Below, in pieces: positions 1-9,672 of a stretch of 64,000 bases of DNA. A program made the position numbers and the translations under genes. The stretch is taken from positions 243,953-307,952 of the forward strand of contig NZ_JAINWJ010000004.1 of NCBI RefSeq assembly GCF_021021415.1, given 5' to 3'. The stretch is from Martelella mediterranea (GTDB taxonomy: Bacteria; Pseudomonadota; Alphaproteobacteria; Rhizobiales; Rhizobiaceae). Under the pieces are notes generated by a model that saw nothing but the letters and a program-made list of their open reading frames with translations, did not search any database and was not told where the DNA came from. The first letter of the stretch is position 1, and each line of letters opens with the position of its first letter.

Positions 1-662
1 CCGGCGGCATCGGCGCGGCGGTCTCCAACGGTCTCAGGCGCGGATTGTTTTCCAATGAGGCGGGGCTGGGCTCGGCGCCCAATGTCGCCGCCACCGCCTA
101 TGTCCGCCATCCGGTGAGCCAGGGCATCACCCAGAGCTTTTCGGTGTTCATCGACACGATGATCATCTGCTCCTGCACGGCCTTCGTGATCTTGCTGGGC
201 GACGTTTATCAGCCGGGCCAGGAAGGGGTCGACGGCGTGATACTGACCCAGCAGAGCATTGTCGACCATCTCGGCGCCTGGGCACAGTATTATCTCACCG
301 CTGCGATCTTCCTGTTCTCGTTCTCGTCGATCATCTACAACTACTATCTCGGCGAGAACGCGCTGGATTTCATGACCGACAAGCCGAGCGCGCTGCAGAT
401 CCTCAGGATCGTCATCATCGCCATCGTCTTCATCGGCGCGGTCGCGCCGGGGGCAACGGCGGTTTTCAACTTCTCCGACCCGATGATGGGGATTCTCGCC
501 GTGGTCAATCTCCTGGCCCTGATGATGCTGTTCCCGATTGCGCTCCGGCTGATCAACGATTTCCGCGACCAACTCGCCGCCGGGATCAAGCGGCCGGTGT
601 TCGATCCGAAGAAATTCCCGGATCTCGACACCGACCCCACGGCCTGGCCCGACGCGAAGTGA
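1..662 (+). CDS. AGCS-family sodium:alanine/glycine symporter, C-terminal part (5' end outside the window)
   Basis: The reading frame is open from base 3 and ends in a TGA at 660-662, so only the last ~220 residues are present. The segment RRGLFSNEAGLGSAPN matches the signature of the alanine/glycine:cation symporter family (AGCS), which uses a sodium gradient to import small neutral amino acids. About four hydrophobic helices remain, followed by a polar cytoplasmic tail rich in Asp and Pro. It runs toward hutF, which is on the opposite strand, so it is not part of the hut operon. Family is certain; substrate is not. Confidence 0.93.
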   Translation, partial: GGIGAAVSNGLRRGLFSNEAGLGSAPNVAATAYVRHPVSQGITQSFSVFIDTMIICSCTAFVILLGDVYQPGQEGVDGVILTQQSIVDHLGAWAQYYLTAAIFLFSFSSIIYNYYLGENALDFMTDKPSALQILRIVIIAIVFIGAVAPGATAVFNFSDPMMGILAVVNLLALMMLFPIALRLINDFRDQLAAGIKRPVFDPKKFPDLDTDPTAWPDAK

Positions 663-717
663 GGCGAGGGCAGGGGGACCGCGGTCTTTCCTGTGGTGTT
701 TCGAGTCTCGCAGCTCA

Positions 718-862
718 CAATCCCCCCCTTGAGGAGAAATGCCCCGACAGGGGCAGAGGTGGGGACCCTATCGACAGGTTCGGAGTTTGCGGCTTTCAGG
801 GCTTACGCCCTCTACCCCTCTCTGTCGCTTTCGCGACATCTCCCCCTCAAGGGGGGAGATTG
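718..862. repeat. MITE-like palindromic intergenic element
   Basis: The ends of this non-coding stretch are imperfect inverted copies: CAATCCCCCCCTTGAG at the left and CTCAAGGGGGGAGATTG at the right. The interior is full of short hairpins. It resembles rhizobial RIME-type intergenic elements and shares its style of terminal CAAT/ATTG ends and a CTGTCGC-type core with the element at 44131-44282. It sits between two convergent genes. Confidence 0.6.
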
Positions 863-937
863 TGGCGGATAGATTGTCCGCACGTCTCGCTTTGGAACTG
901 GCTGCAAAGCCTTCACTGAACGCTTTCCTTGCCCGCT

Positions 938-2284
938 TCAGCCGCTCCGAGCTAGCAGCGTCGTCATCGCGTTGCGGAAGCGGGTTTCGATTTCCGTACG
1001 CTTCACGTGGCGGCCGGCTTCGACCTGTTTGATGCCGTTGGCCCAGACGCAATCGGGTTTCACCTGACCGGCGAAGATGAAGCCGTCGAGGGCCTGGTCT
1101 CCGATGAGCCAGGGGGCGGCGCTGTTGTCGAGCGAGAAGAAACTGGCGGGCCTGCCTTCGGCGATGCCCGCTTCGATGCCCATGGCCTGAGCCCCGCCGG
1201 CAAGCGCGCCGTCGAACAGGCGGCGACCGGTGGTGCCGCCGGGTTCGGCGATGACATTGCGCGCCCGCTCGCCGAGACGCTGGGCATATTCGAGCTGGCG
1301 CAACTCATCGGCAAGGCCGATCAGCACGTTGGAATCCGAGCCGACGCCGAATGCGCCGCCTGAGGCCAGAAACCGGCTTGCCGGGAAGATGCCGTCGCCG
1401 AGATTGGCTTCCGTGACCGGGCAGAGGCCGGCGACCGCGCCGGATCGCGCGAGGCCTTCGGCTTCCGCGTCGGTCATGTGCGTGGCGTGGATCAGGCACC
1501 AGCGCCCATCGACGCCGGTGTTTTCCAGCAGCCATTCGACCGGGCGGCTGCCGCTCCAGGCGCGGCAGTCATCGACTTCCTTCGTCTGCTCCGAGATATG
1601 CATGTGCACCGGACCGTCGGTCAGGCTTGCGGCAAATTCGAGCTCTTCCGGGGTGACAGCGCGCAGCGAATGCGGGGCGACGCCGAGGACGGCGTGATCG
1701 AGGCCGGAGACGATCTTTGTGGACGCCTCCATCAGGCGAGAAAAACTGTCGCGATTGTGGATGAAGCGGCGCTGGCCATTGTTCGGTTCCGCGCCGCCGA
1801 AATCGGAATGGGCGTAAAAAACCGGCAGAAGCGTCAGGCCGATGCCGGTGCCGGACGCGGCGGCCGCAATGCGTTCCGCCATCTCGCCGATATTGTCGTA
1901 GTGGCCGCCATCCTTGTCATTGTGTAGATAGTGGAACTCGCCGACGCGGGAAAAGCCGGCCTCCAGCATCTCCATATAAAGCTGGGCGGCGATCGCCTCG
2001 GCCTCATCCGGCAGAAGAGCGAAGGTGAAGCGGTACATCACCTCCCGCCAGCTCCAGAAGTTGTCGCTTGCGGGCCCGCGCCGCTCGGCAAGGCCGGCCA
2101 TGGCGCGCTGGAAGGCGTGGGAGTGAACATTGGCGATGGCGGGCACGATGATGGCGTGGCACTCGTCGCCCGGTTGCGGCGTTTGATCGAAGGCGAGGCC
2201 GGCGATGCGCCCGCCTTCGATGGCGAGCCGTGCATTGGCGCGCCAGCCCTCGGGCGTCAGAATGTTTTCGGCGAAGAGTGCCAT
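938..2284 (-). CDS. hutF: Formimidoylglutamate deiminase
   Basis: 448 aa, the usual length for HutF of the amidohydrolase superfamily. It hydrolyses N-formimidoyl-L-glutamate to N-formyl-L-glutamate and ammonia in the cytoplasm. This is the branch of histidine degradation that needs HutG as the next step, and hutG is present at 5337-6140. Visible metal-site motifs are NVHSHAFQRAM near the N-terminus, HMHISEQ in the middle and GVGSDSNV toward the C-terminus. The gene is transcribed away from hutIHGU, and the 82-bp divergent region holds a perfect palindrome that could control both sides. ATG start just downstream of that region. Confidence 0.96.
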   Translation of the reverse strand: MALFAENILTPEGWRANARLAIEGGRIAGLAFDQTPQPGDECHAIIVPAIANVHSHAFQRAMAGLAERRGPASDNFWSWREVMYRFTFALLPDEAEAIAAQLYMEMLEAGFSRVGEFHYLHNDKDGGHYDNIGEMAERIAAAASGTGIGLTLLPVFYAHSDFGGAEPNNGQRRFIHNRDSFSRLMEASTKIVSGLDHAVLGVAPHSLRAVTPEELEFAASLTDGPVHMHISEQTKEVDDCRAWSGSRPVEWLLENTGVDGRWCLIHATHMTDAEAEGLARSGAVAGLCPVTEANLGDGIFPASRFLASGGAFGVGSDSNVLIGLADELRQLEYAQRLGERARNVIAEPGGTTGRRLFDGALAGGAQAMGIEAGIAEGRPASFFSLDNSAAPWLIGDQALDGFIFAGQVKPDCVWANGIKQVEAGRHVKRTEIETRFRNAMTTLLARSG

Positions 2285-2320
2285 GCGATGAGCCCCATTT
2301 TATTCTTGCGCGTGATTGTG

Positions 2321-2336
2321 TTATGTATATACATAA
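2321..2336. promoter_or_regulatory. Probable HutC operator in the hutF/hutI divergent promoter
   Basis: TTATGTATATACATAA is a perfect 16-bp palindrome, AT-rich in a GC-rich context, placed 37 bp from the hutF start and 30 bp from the hutI start. GntR-family repressors of the HutC subfamily bind short palindromes with a GTATATAC-like core, and urocanate releases HutC. No hutC gene lies in the window, so the assignment rests on the site and its position only. Confidence 0.65.
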
Positions 2337-2366
2337 TATCAAACCAAAGACAACAAGGGGAAAGGA

Positions 2367-3581
2367 ATGGCTTCCGCCGCGCCGAAACTTTTTACCAATG
2401 CCCTTCTTGCCGCCATGGCCGATGGTGCTGAGGCCATCGAAGGCGTGCTTGCCATAGAGAATGGCCGCATCGCCTATGTCGGCCCCGAAACGGGATTGCC
2501 GGAGCGTTTTGCCGGTTTCGACACGGTCGATTGCGGCGGGCGACTGGTAACCCCGGCGCTGATCGATTGCCACACCCACATCGTTTATGGCGGCAGCCGC
2601 GCGAAGGAATTCGAGATGCGGTTGGAGGGCGCGTCGTATGAGGAAATCGCCCGCGCCGGAGGCGGCATCGTCTCGACCGTGACGGCCACGAATGCGCTGA
2701 GCGAGGATGAGTTGGTCGAGGCAGCGCTGCCGCGCCTCGACGCCTTGATTTCCGAGGGGGTGGCGACCATCGAGATCAAGTCGGGCTATGGCCTCAACAT
2801 CGAAACCGAGCTGAAGATGCTGCGCGCGGCGCGACGCCTCGCCACGCTTCGTCCCGTCCGGATCAAGACCACCTGGCTCGCTGCCCACGCAACACCGCCG
2901 GAATACAAGGGCCGGAACGCGGATTATATCGCTGACGTCGTTCTGCCCGGCCTGGAGATTGCCCATCGCGAAGGTCTGGTCGATGCGGTCGATGCCTTTT
3001 GCGAGGGCATTGCCTTTTCGCCGGACGAGCTGCGGCCGGTCTTCGACAAGGCGCAGGCGCTTGGCCTGCCGATAAAACTCCATGCCGAGCAGCTTTCCAA
3101 TCTCGGCGGCGCTGCGATGGCGGCTTCGTTTGGTGCGCTGTCATCCGACCACCTTGAATATCTCGATGAGGCCGGCGTGAAGGCCATGGCCGCCGCAGGC
3201 TCCGTCGCGGTTCTGTTGCCCGGCGCCTTCTACACGCTGAAGGAAAAGCAGCATCCGCCGATGGCGGCGCTGCGCGCGGCGGGCGTGCCGCTTGCGCTGG
3301 CGACCGACTGCAATCCCGGCACCTCGCCGCTGACCTCGCTGCTTTTGACGATGAACATGGGCGCGACGCTGTTCGGCATGACAGTTGCCGAATGCCTTAC
3401 CGGCGTCACGGCGAACGCGGCCCGCGCGCTCGGCCTTGCGGCGGAAACCGGCACGCTGGAAGCCGGCAAGGCCGCCGATATCGCGATCTGGGATGTCGAG
3501 GCGCCTGCCGAACTTGTCTACCGCATCGGTTTCAATCCGCTTTCCCGGCTTTATGTCAGCGGCCACGAGGTTGCACGATGA
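2367..3581 (+). CDS. hutI: Imidazolonepropionase
   Basis: 404 aa, full family length. It opens the ring of 4-imidazolone-5-propionate to give N-formimidoyl-L-glutamate, the third step of histidine catabolism. Amidohydrolase motifs are visible: [12 protein letters not shown] near residues 73-84, which carries the metal-binding histidines and the substrate loop, and [10 protein letters not shown] toward the C-terminus. AAGGGGAAAGGA lies just upstream of the ATG as the ribosome-binding site. Its TGA overlaps the hutH ATG (ATGA), which indicates translational coupling. It is first in the plus-strand hutI-hutH-hutG-hutU series. Confidence 0.97.
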   Translation: MASAAPKLFTNALLAAMADGAEAIEGVLAIENGRIAYVGPETGLPERFAGFDTVDCGGRLVTPALIDCHTHIVYGGSRAKEFEMRLEGASYEEIARAGGGIVSTVTATNALSEDELVEAALPRLDALISEGVATIEIKSGYGLNIETELKMLRAARRLATLRPVRIKTTWLAAHATPPEYKGRNADYIADVVLPGLEIAHREGLVDAVDAFCEGIAFSPDELRPVFDKAQALGLPIKLHAEQLSNLGGAAMAASFGALSSDHLEYLDEAGVKAMAAAGSVAVLLPGAFYTLKEKQHPPMAALRAAGVPLALATDCNPGTSPLTSLLLTMNMGATLFGMTVAECLTGVTANAARALGLAAETGTLEAGKAADIAIWDVEAPAELVYRIGFNPLSRLYVSGHEVAR

Positions 3582-5113
3582 CGCTTGTTCTAACCCCCGG
3601 CAGCGTGACGCTGGCCACGCTGGAAAAAATCTATCGCGGCGATGATGCCGTGCGGCTGGATCCCGCTTGCGATGCCGCCATCGAAAAGGCCGCCGCCCGC
3701 ATTGCCGCGATCGCGGCCGGCAACGCCCCGGTCTACGGCATCAATACCGGCTTCGGAAAACTCGCCTCGATCAGGATCGACGCCGCCGACACGGCCACCC
3801 TGCAGCGCAACCTCATCCTGTCGCATTGCTGCGGCGTTGGCGCGCCGCTCGATGCCAGCGTCGTGCGGCTGATCATGGCGCTGAAGCTGATCTCGCTCGG
3901 CCGCGGTGCTTCCGGCGTGCGGCTCGAACTGGTGCGGCTGATCGAGGGCATGCTGGCAAAGGGCGTTACGCCGGTGATCCCGGAAAAGGGGTCGGTCGGC
4001 GCCTCCGGCGATCTCGCGCCGCTTGCCCATATGGCCGCCGTGATGATGGGCGAGGGCGAAGCCTTTTTCGAAGGCGAGCGGCTTTCCGGGCGGGACGCGC
4101 TGGAAAGGGCTGGCCTCACGCCCGTGCAGCTCGCCGCCAAGGAGGGGCTGGCGCTGATCAACGGCACGCAGGTGTCGACGGCGCTCGCCCTTGCCGGCCT
4201 GTTCCGCGCCTTCCGCTGCGCGCAAACCGCCTTGGTCACCGGCGCGCTCTCCACTGATGCGGCAATGGGGTCGCCCGCGCCGTTCCATCCCGATATCCAC
4301 ACGCTGCGCGGTCATCAGGGCCAGATCGATGCCGCTGCCAGCCTGCGCGCCCTGCTCGAAGGTTCCGAAATCCGCGTCTCCCATATCGAAGGCGATGAGC
4401 GGGTGCAGGATCCTTACTGCATCCGCTGCCAGCCGCAGGTCGATGGCGCGTGCCTCGATCTTCTGCGCCAGGCTGGCCGCACGCTGGAAATCGAGGCCAA
4501 TGCCGCCACCGACAATCCGCTGGTGCTTTCCGATGACAGCGTGGTTTCCGGCGGCAATTTCCACGCCGAGCCGGTGGCCTTCGCCGCCGACCAGATCGCC
4601 ATCGCCGTCTGCGAGATCGGCGCGATCGCCCAGCGGCGGATTGCGCTTCTGGTGGACCCGGCGCTTTCCTTCGGTCTTCCCGCGTTTCTTTCGAGAAAGC
4701 CGGGGCTCAATTCCGGACTGATGATCGCGGAGGTGACGTCTGCCGCGCTGATGAGCGAGAACAAGCAGATGGCGCACCCGGCCTCGGTCGATTCCACGCC
4801 GACATCGGCCAATCAGGAAGACCATGTCTCGATGGCCTGCCACGGCGCGCGGCGGCTGCTGGCGATGACCGAGAACCTTGCAAGCATTATCGGCATCGAA
4901 GCGCTTTGCAGCGTTCAGGGCGTCGAACTGCGCGCGCCGCTTTCCACCAGTCCGGCCCTGCAGCGGGTCATTTCCGCGTTCCGGGGATTGGTGCCGACGC
5001 TGGAAAACGACCGCTACATGGCCAGTGATCTGGAGAAGGCGGCCGTGGCGGTGAGTGATGGCGTGTTGATCAGTGCGGTCGGGGCGAGGGTTTTGCCGGA
5101 GGTCGGGCGTTGA
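3578..5113 (+). CDS. hutH: Histidine ammonia-lyase
   Basis: 511 aa from the ATG that overlaps the hutI stop. The frame is open further upstream, but that part is a shadow of hutI. The enzyme deaminates L-histidine to trans-urocanate. The Ala142-Ser143-Gly144 triad in [14 protein letters not shown] is the precursor of the MIO electrophilic prosthetic group, at exactly the residue numbers known for bacterial HAL. The substrate-loop motif [10 protein letters not shown] is also present. Cytoplasmic homotetramer in the family. Downstream comes a 223-bp gap holding a repeat before hutG. Confidence 0.98.
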   Translation: MTLVLTPGSVTLATLEKIYRGDDAVRLDPACDAAIEKAAARIAAIAAGNAPVYGINTGFGKLASIRIDAADTATLQRNLILSHCCGVGAPLDASVVRLIMALKLISLGRGASGVRLELVRLIEGMLAKGVTPVIPEKGSVGASGDLAPLAHMAAVMMGEGEAFFEGERLSGRDALERAGLTPVQLAAKEGLALINGTQVSTALALAGLFRAFRCAQTALVTGALSTDAAMGSPAPFHPDIHTLRGHQGQIDAAASLRALLEGSEIRVSHIEGDERVQDPYCIRCQPQVDGACLDLLRQAGRTLEIEANAATDNPLVLSDDSVVSGGNFHAEPVAFAADQIAIAVCEIGAIAQRRIALLVDPALSFGLPAFLSRKPGLNSGLMIAEVTSAALMSENKQMAHPASVDSTPTSANQEDHVSMACHGARRLLAMTENLASIIGIEALCSVQGVELRAPLSTSPALQRVISAFRGLVPTLENDRYMASDLEKAAVAVSDGVLISAVGARVLPEVGR

Positions 5114-5136
5114 TTTCATTTTGCACTTCACCGGCA

Positions 5137-5297
5137 CCGGGGTTCCGCCCCTCACCCGGCGCATGCGCGCCACCCTCTCCCCTTGCGGGGCGAGGGGGAG
5201 CAAGCAGCCATCACCGGACTAGGCGGACAGGCAGGGCGTCGCCGGCGTCCCCTTCTCCCCTTGGGGAGAAGGTGGCCGAAGGCCGGATGAGGGCAGG
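5137..5297. repeat. REP-like intergenic repeat, copy 1 of 2
   Basis: Starts with CCGGGGTTCCGCCCCTCACC and ends with GGCCGGATGAGGGCAGG. A closely similar element is at 7855-8006, with the same order of blocks: CCCTCACCCGGCGCAT, GCGCCACCCTCTCCCC, a variable middle, then CTTGGGGAGAAGGTGGCCG and GGATGAGGGCAGG. The terminal CCCTCA/TGAGGG blocks are inverted copies, so the element can fold on itself. The two copies bracket hutG-hutU. Confidence 0.75.
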
Positions 5298-5336
5298 CGG
5301 CGCAAGCAGTAACACTAGACGTAGGAATATTGTCCC

Positions 5337-6140
5337 ATGACCGATCCCGTCATCGTCAAACACGGCGCATCGCCCATCATCCTCGGTTTCCCGCACACCG
5401 GCACCTATGTGCCGGCGGAGATCAAGGCGCGGCTCAATGAAAACGGCCTTCTGTTCGCCGATACCGACTGGCATGTCGACCGGCTCTATGACGGTCTTCT
5501 GGCCGATGCGACCACAGTGAAGGCGACCTTCCATCGCTATGTGATCGACGCCAATCGCGATCCGTCGGGCGCGAGCCTCTATCCCGGCCAGAACACCACC
5601 GGCCTGATCCCTGAGACGGATTTTGACGGCAAGCCGATCTGGAAGGGCGGCAAAGAACCGACAGAGGCCGATATCGCGGCGCGCATCGAAGCCTTTCACG
5701 CTTCTTATCACGCGGCCCTTGCCGCCGAGATTGCGCGGGTGAAGGCGGAACACGGCATCGTCATTCTCTATGACTGCCACTCCATCCGCTCGCACATTCC
5801 CTTTCTCTTCGAGGGCAAATTGCCGGATTTCAACATCGGCACCAATCTCGGCGTCACCTGCGCGCCCGAATTCGAGGCTGCCGTGGAAGGCGTTGTTTCG
5901 CATGCGCCCGGCTATGACTATGCCGTCAACGGCCGCTTCAAGGGCGGCTGGACAACGCGGCATTATGGCAAGCCCGCGACCGGCGTCCACGCGATACAGA
6001 TGGAGCTGGCGCAATCAACGCATCTCGCCACCGAAGCGCCGCCCTTCGCCTATGACGAGGAAAAGGCCGGCAAGCTGCGAGGCCATTTGCAGGATATTCT
6101 GGAGCGGATCGAACGCCTGTCGTTCTCCGCGCGCATGTAA
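5337..6140 (+). CDS. hutG: N-formylglutamate deformylase
   Basis: 267 aa, the normal size of bacterial HutG of the N-formylglutamate amidohydrolase family. It hydrolyses N-formyl-L-glutamate to formate and L-glutamate, finishing the five-step route with HutF. Zinc-site style motifs are FPHTGTYVP near the N-terminus, the [11 protein letters not shown] segment and [10 protein letters not shown] in the middle. It lies 14 bp upstream of hutU and is separated from hutH by the repeat at 5137-5297, so hutGU may be transcribed through the repeat or from an additional promoter. Confidence 0.96.
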   Translation: MTDPVIVKHGASPIILGFPHTGTYVPAEIKARLNENGLLFADTDWHVDRLYDGLLADATTVKATFHRYVIDANRDPSGASLYPGQNTTGLIPETDFDGKPIWKGGKEPTEADIAARIEAFHASYHAALAAEIARVKAEHGIVILYDCHSIRSHIPFLFEGKLPDFNIGTNLGVTCAPEFEAAVEGVVSHAPGYDYAVNGRFKGGWTTRHYGKPATGVHAIQMELAQSTHLATEAPPFAYDEEKAGKLRGHLQDILERIERLSFSARM

Positions 6141-6154
6141 AAGAGGGACAAGCC

Positions 6155-7831
6155 ATGACCGACAATCCGCGACACAATGCCCGCGAAATTCACGCCCCGA
6201 CCGGCACGGAGCTCAACGCCAAGAGCTGGCTCACCGAGGCCCCCTTGCGCATGCTGATGAACAATCTCGATCCGGATGTCGCGGAAAAGCCGCATGAATT
6301 GGTCGTCTATGGCGGCATTGGCCGCGCGGCGCGCACCTGGGGCGATTTCGACAGGATCGTCGAGACGCTGAAGACGCTAGAAGAGGACGAGACGCTGCTG
6401 GTGCAGTCCGGCAAGCCCGTCGGCGTGTTCCGCACCCATGCGGATGCGCCGCGCGTGCTGATCGCCAATTCCAACCTCGTGCCGCACTGGGCGAACTGGG
6501 ATCACTTCCACGAGCTCGATAAGAAGGGCCTGATGATGTACGGACAGATGACGGCCGGGTCGTGGATCTATATCGGCGCGCAGGGCATCGTACAGGGCAC
6601 CTATGAGACCTTCGTGGAGGCCGGCCGCCAGCACTATAATGGCGACCTCAAGGGCAAGTGGATCCTCACCGGCGGTCTCGGCGGCATGGGCGGCGCGCAG
6701 CCGCTGGCCGCCGTCATGGCGGGCGCCTGCTGCCTTGCCGTCGAATGCGATCCGACCCGCATCGATTTCCGGCTCCGCACCGGCTATGTCGATGAAAAGG
6801 CCGAGACGCTGGACGAGGCGCTCGCGATGATCGACGCCTGGACCAAGGCGGGTGAGGCGAAATCCGTCGGCCTTCTCGGCAACACGGCTGAAATCCTGCC
6901 AGAGCTCGTCAAACGCGGGGTGCGCCCCGACATCGTCACCGACCAGACCTCGGCGCATGATCCGGTGAACGGCTATCTGCCCGCCGGCTGGAGCCTCGGC
7001 GAATGGCGCGAGAAGGCCGAGCGTGATCCTAAGGCCGTCGAAAAGGCCGCGCGCGCATCGATGCGCACCCATGTGGAGGCGATGCTCGCCTTCTGGGACA
7101 AGGGCATTCCGACGGTCGATTACGGCAACAATATCCGCCAGATGGCCAAGGAAGAAGGCTGCGAACGCGCCTTCGATTTTCCTGGCTTCGTGCCCGCCTA
7201 TATCCGCCCGCTGTTCTGCAGGGGCATCGGCCCGTTCCGCTGGGCAGCCCTTTCCGGCGATCCGGAGGACATCTACAAGACCGATGCCAAGGTGAAAGAA
7301 CTACTGCCGGACAATCATCATCTGCACAACTGGCTCGACATGGCCCGCGAGCGCATCCATTTCCAGGGGCTGCCGGCGCGCATCTGCTGGGTCGGGCTTG
7401 GCGATCGCCACAGGCTTGGCCTCGCCTTCAACGAGATGGTGAAGAACGGCGAGCTGAAGGCCCCGATCGTCATCGGCCGCGATCATCTGGATTCCGGCTC
7501 CGTCGCCTCGCCGAACCGCGAGACAGAGGCGATGCAGGATGGTTCTGATGCCGTTTCCGACTGGCCGTTGCTCAACGCGCTGCTCAACACCGCCTCCGGC
7601 GCGACCTGGGTGTCGCTGCATCATGGCGGCGGCGTCGGCATGGGATTCTCCCAGCATGCCGGCATGGTGATCTGCTGCGACGGTTCCGACGATGCCGCCC
7701 GCCGCATCGGGCGCGTACTCTGGAACGACCCGGCCACCGGCGTGATGCGTCATGCGGATGCGGGTTATGATATTGCCATTGAATGCGCCAGGGAAAACGG
7801 GCTTCGCCTGCCGGGGATTCTCGGGAACTGA
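6155..7831 (+). CDS. hutU: Urocanate hydratase (urocanase)
   Basis: 558 aa, matching the ~557-aa family. It converts urocanate to 4-imidazolone-5-propionate using tightly bound NAD+ as an electrophile. Conserved stretches seen are [15 protein letters not shown] (dinucleotide binding), the [18 protein letters not shown] segment around the active-site cysteine, and [13 protein letters not shown] near the C-terminus. GAGGGACAAGCC precedes the ATG. It is the last gene of the hut series, followed by a second copy of the intergenic repeat. Confidence 0.98.
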   Translation: MTDNPRHNAREIHAPTGTELNAKSWLTEAPLRMLMNNLDPDVAEKPHELVVYGGIGRAARTWGDFDRIVETLKTLEEDETLLVQSGKPVGVFRTHADAPRVLIANSNLVPHWANWDHFHELDKKGLMMYGQMTAGSWIYIGAQGIVQGTYETFVEAGRQHYNGDLKGKWILTGGLGGMGGAQPLAAVMAGACCLAVECDPTRIDFRLRTGYVDEKAETLDEALAMIDAWTKAGEAKSVGLLGNTAEILPELVKRGVRPDIVTDQTSAHDPVNGYLPAGWSLGEWREKAERDPKAVEKAARASMRTHVEAMLAFWDKGIPTVDYGNNIRQMAKEEGCERAFDFPGFVPAYIRPLFCRGIGPFRWAALSGDPEDIYKTDAKVKELLPDNHHLHNWLDMARERIHFQGLPARICWVGLGDRHRLGLAFNEMVKNGELKAPIVIGRDHLDSGSVASPNRETEAMQDGSDAVSDWPLLNALLNTASGATWVSLHHGGGVGMGFSQHAGMVICCDGSDDAARRIGRVLWNDPATGVMRHADAGYDIAIECARENGLRLPGILGN

Positions 7832-7854
7832 TCGGCCCGAGGGAACAATAAACG

Positions 7855-8006
7855 CCGGGGTTCCGCCCCTCACCCGGCGCATCCGCGCCACCCTCTCCCC
7901 TGCGGAGCGAGGGGGAACAAGCGGCGAGCGCCGTGAAGAGTGGATAGGCAATGCCTCTCCGGCGTCCCCTTGGGGAGAAGGTGGCCGGAGGTCGGATGAG
8001 GGCAGG
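7855..8006. repeat. REP-like intergenic repeat, copy 2 of 2
   Basis: Second copy of the element described at 5137-5297, in the same orientation. It shares the blocks CCGGGGTTCCGCCCCTCACC, GCGCCACCCTCTCCCC, CTTGGGGAGAAGGTGGCCG and GGATGAGGGCAGG, with a diverged middle. It starts 23 bp after the hutU stop and may shape the 3' end of the hut transcript. Confidence 0.75.
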
Positions 8007-8097
8007 CCCACAATGCCAGAAAGAACGCCGGCCGTCGACTGTTCGGCTTATCGACGCGTTTTCCCTGGCTGCGAAATCGAGCGCGGCAGCCGATCGT

Positions 8098-8490
8098 TCA
8101 GTTGCTCAGCCGCACCAGCGCCGCCAGCACGTCCGAGCGGCGGATGAGGCCGACGAGACGGTCGCCGTCGACGACGGGGAAGATGCGGTGCGGGTGTTCG
8201 AGGAAGGCTTCGGCGGCGGTCATCAGGTCGGCGCTGGCCGGCAGGGTCACCAGCGTGGTTGTCATGTAGTCGCCGACGGTGCCCTTCCATTCCTGGTAAT
8301 AGCTTGCCTGCAGCGTCGGGCGGAAACAGTCCTTCTGGGTCAGAAGGCCGCAAAGCGTGCCGGTGTCATCGACCACGGGCGCGCCGGCGGCCCTGTTTTC
8401 CACCAGAAGCGCCACCGCACGGCGGATGGCCATGTCCGGCGTCACCGTCAGCGCATCGGCGCGGGTGATGTCTTCGATGGTGCCGGTCAT
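8098..8490 (-). CDS. Tandem CBS-domain protein at the end of the nqr operon
   Basis: 130 aa from an ATG preceded by AAAAGGAGGCGCG, a strong ribosome-binding site; longer upstream frames would run through nqrM. It consists of two CBS domains and little else: residues ~5-60 (LLVENRAAGAPVVDD) and ~75-128 (FLEHPHRIFPVVDGDRLVGLIRRSDVL). CBS pairs usually bind adenine nucleotides and act as energy sensors. The start overlaps the nqrM stop by 4 bp, so it is translationally coupled to a Na+-NQR maturation factor. A link to control of the complex is inference; CBS proteins are not a standard part of nqr operons. Confidence 0.88.
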   Translation of the reverse strand: MTGTIEDITRADALTVTPDMAIRRAVALLVENRAAGAPVVDDTGTLCGLLTQKDCFRPTLQASYYQEWKGTVGDYMTTTLVTLPASADLMTAAEAFLEHPHRIFPVVDGDRLVGLIRRSDVLAALVRLSN

Positions 8491-8654
8491 CGCGCCTCCT
8501 TTTCCGCCCGGTGCGGGCAGCCTTCGCAGGCGACATCCTTGAGGCAGGCCATGCCGCCGCACGAGCCCTTCAGCGGTCCGCGGCCGAGCATCAGCCCGAG
8601 CCCGAGCCCGGCCGCCACCAGCACGAAAATCCCGATTGCCAGAATGATTTCCAT
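8487..8654 (-). CDS. nqrM: NqrM-like Na+-NQR maturation protein
   Basis: 55 aa starting from an ATG behind GGAGGCGGCA. One N-terminal membrane helix (residues ~2-24, rich in Leu, Ala, Gly, Val) is followed by a cysteine-rich tail, GSCGGMACLKDVACEGC. This is the architecture of NqrM (DUF539), which in Vibrio is needed to deliver iron to the intramembrane Cys4 cluster of NqrD/NqrE. Four cysteines (C32, C37, C43, C46) are present. It lies 19 bp after apbE and overlaps the CBS gene. The position inside the operon supports the call. Confidence 0.88.
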   Translation of the reverse strand: MEIILAIGIFVLVAAGLGLGLMLGRGPLKGSCGGMACLKDVACEGCPHRAEKEAR

Positions 8655-8673
8655 TGCCGCCTCCTCGCCCCCT

Positions 8674-9669
8674 TTATAGCAGAAAACGGTCGAAACCGTT
8701 CACGCTTTCGCTTCTGAGACCGGTCCCGTCATGGAACAGGAACAGTGCGGAGATGCCGCGGCTTTTCGCCAGGGTCGGGCCTTCAGCTCCTGCCGCCGTC
8801 AGCGCCGTCGCCCAGCCATCGGCGGTCATCGCATCCGGGGCGATCACCGAGACGGAGGCGATTGCGCCTTCGACCGGGCGGGCGCTGTAGGGGTCGATGA
8901 TGTGGCTGTAGCGCGTGCCGCCAAGATCGTAGCTCTGCGCTCTCAAGCCGGAGGTCGCGATCGCCGCATTGTCGAGCCCCAGCACGCCGAACGCGCCGTT
9001 GGCCTCGATGCGCGGGTCTTCCACCGCCACCTGCCATGGCCGGCCCTCGGGGTGGCGGCCGCTTGCAAGCAGTTCACCGCTGATGGCGATCAGGAAATCC
9101 TCATGGCCGCCTTTGCGCAGTTCCAGCGCCATCAGGTCCAGCGCCCGGCCCTTGGCGATGCCGCAGAGATCCATGGTGAGGCCCGGGGCGCGCTTGACCA
9201 GCCGGTCGCCTTCGACGACGAGCGCGCGCCAGCGCGGGGCTGCCCCATCCTCGGGGCCGACATTGCCTTCGATCGGGCCGAAGCCGTAGCGGGCGACGAT
9301 CGGGCCGATGGTCGGGTCGAACCAGCCATCGCTTTCCGATGCCATGGCAAGCGCGGCCTCTGCCGTGAACGCCGTTTCGGCGGAAATCCGGGCGGTTTCG
9401 CCCTTCTCCGTGTTGAAACCGGTGATCTCGCTGTCGGCGCGCCAGGGCGACATCATCCGGTCGATGCCAGCGAGCAGCCGGTCGAAGCGTTGTTTCAAGC
9501 CGGCAGCATCGGCGTTATCGGCCAGCGTGATGCTCCAGTCGGAGGCGAAGGCCATGCCGGTCACGTGCCGTGCTGCGGGGGCCGCGCGCAGCAGGCCGGG
9601 GCCGGCGAGGGCGCAGCCGGCAGCGCCGGCGGCGGCGAGGAGATGACGGCGGGTCAGATGTGCGGTCAT
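8674..9669 (-). CDS. apbE: FAD:protein FMN transferase
   Basis: 331 aa with an N-terminal twin-arginine-type export signal (TRRHLLAAAGAAG), consistent with periplasmic action. ApbE uses FAD to attach FMN covalently to a threonine in the Dxx(S/T)GAT motif of target proteins. Family motifs are visible: RMMSPWRADSEITGFN, DLCGIAKGRALD, YSHIIDPYSARPVEG and AMTADGWATAL. The likely target is NqrC, whose DGITGAT motif is present. NqrB of this operon has no such site. It follows nqrF by 3 bp. Confidence 0.96.
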   Translation of the reverse strand: MTAHLTRRHLLAAAGAAGCALAGPGLLRAAPAARHVTGMAFASDWSITLADNADAAGLKQRFDRLLAGIDRMMSPWRADSEITGFNTEKGETARISAETAFTAEAALAMASESDGWFDPTIGPIVARYGFGPIEGNVGPEDGAAPRWRALVVEGDRLVKRAPGLTMDLCGIAKGRALDLMALELRKGGHEDFLIAISGELLASGRHPEGRPWQVAVEDPRIEANGAFGVLGLDNAAIATSGLRAQSYDLGGTRYSHIIDPYSARPVEGAIASVSVIAPDAMTADGWATALTAAGAEGPTLAKSRGISALFLFHDGTGLRSESVNGFDRFLL

Positions 9670-9672
9670 GGC

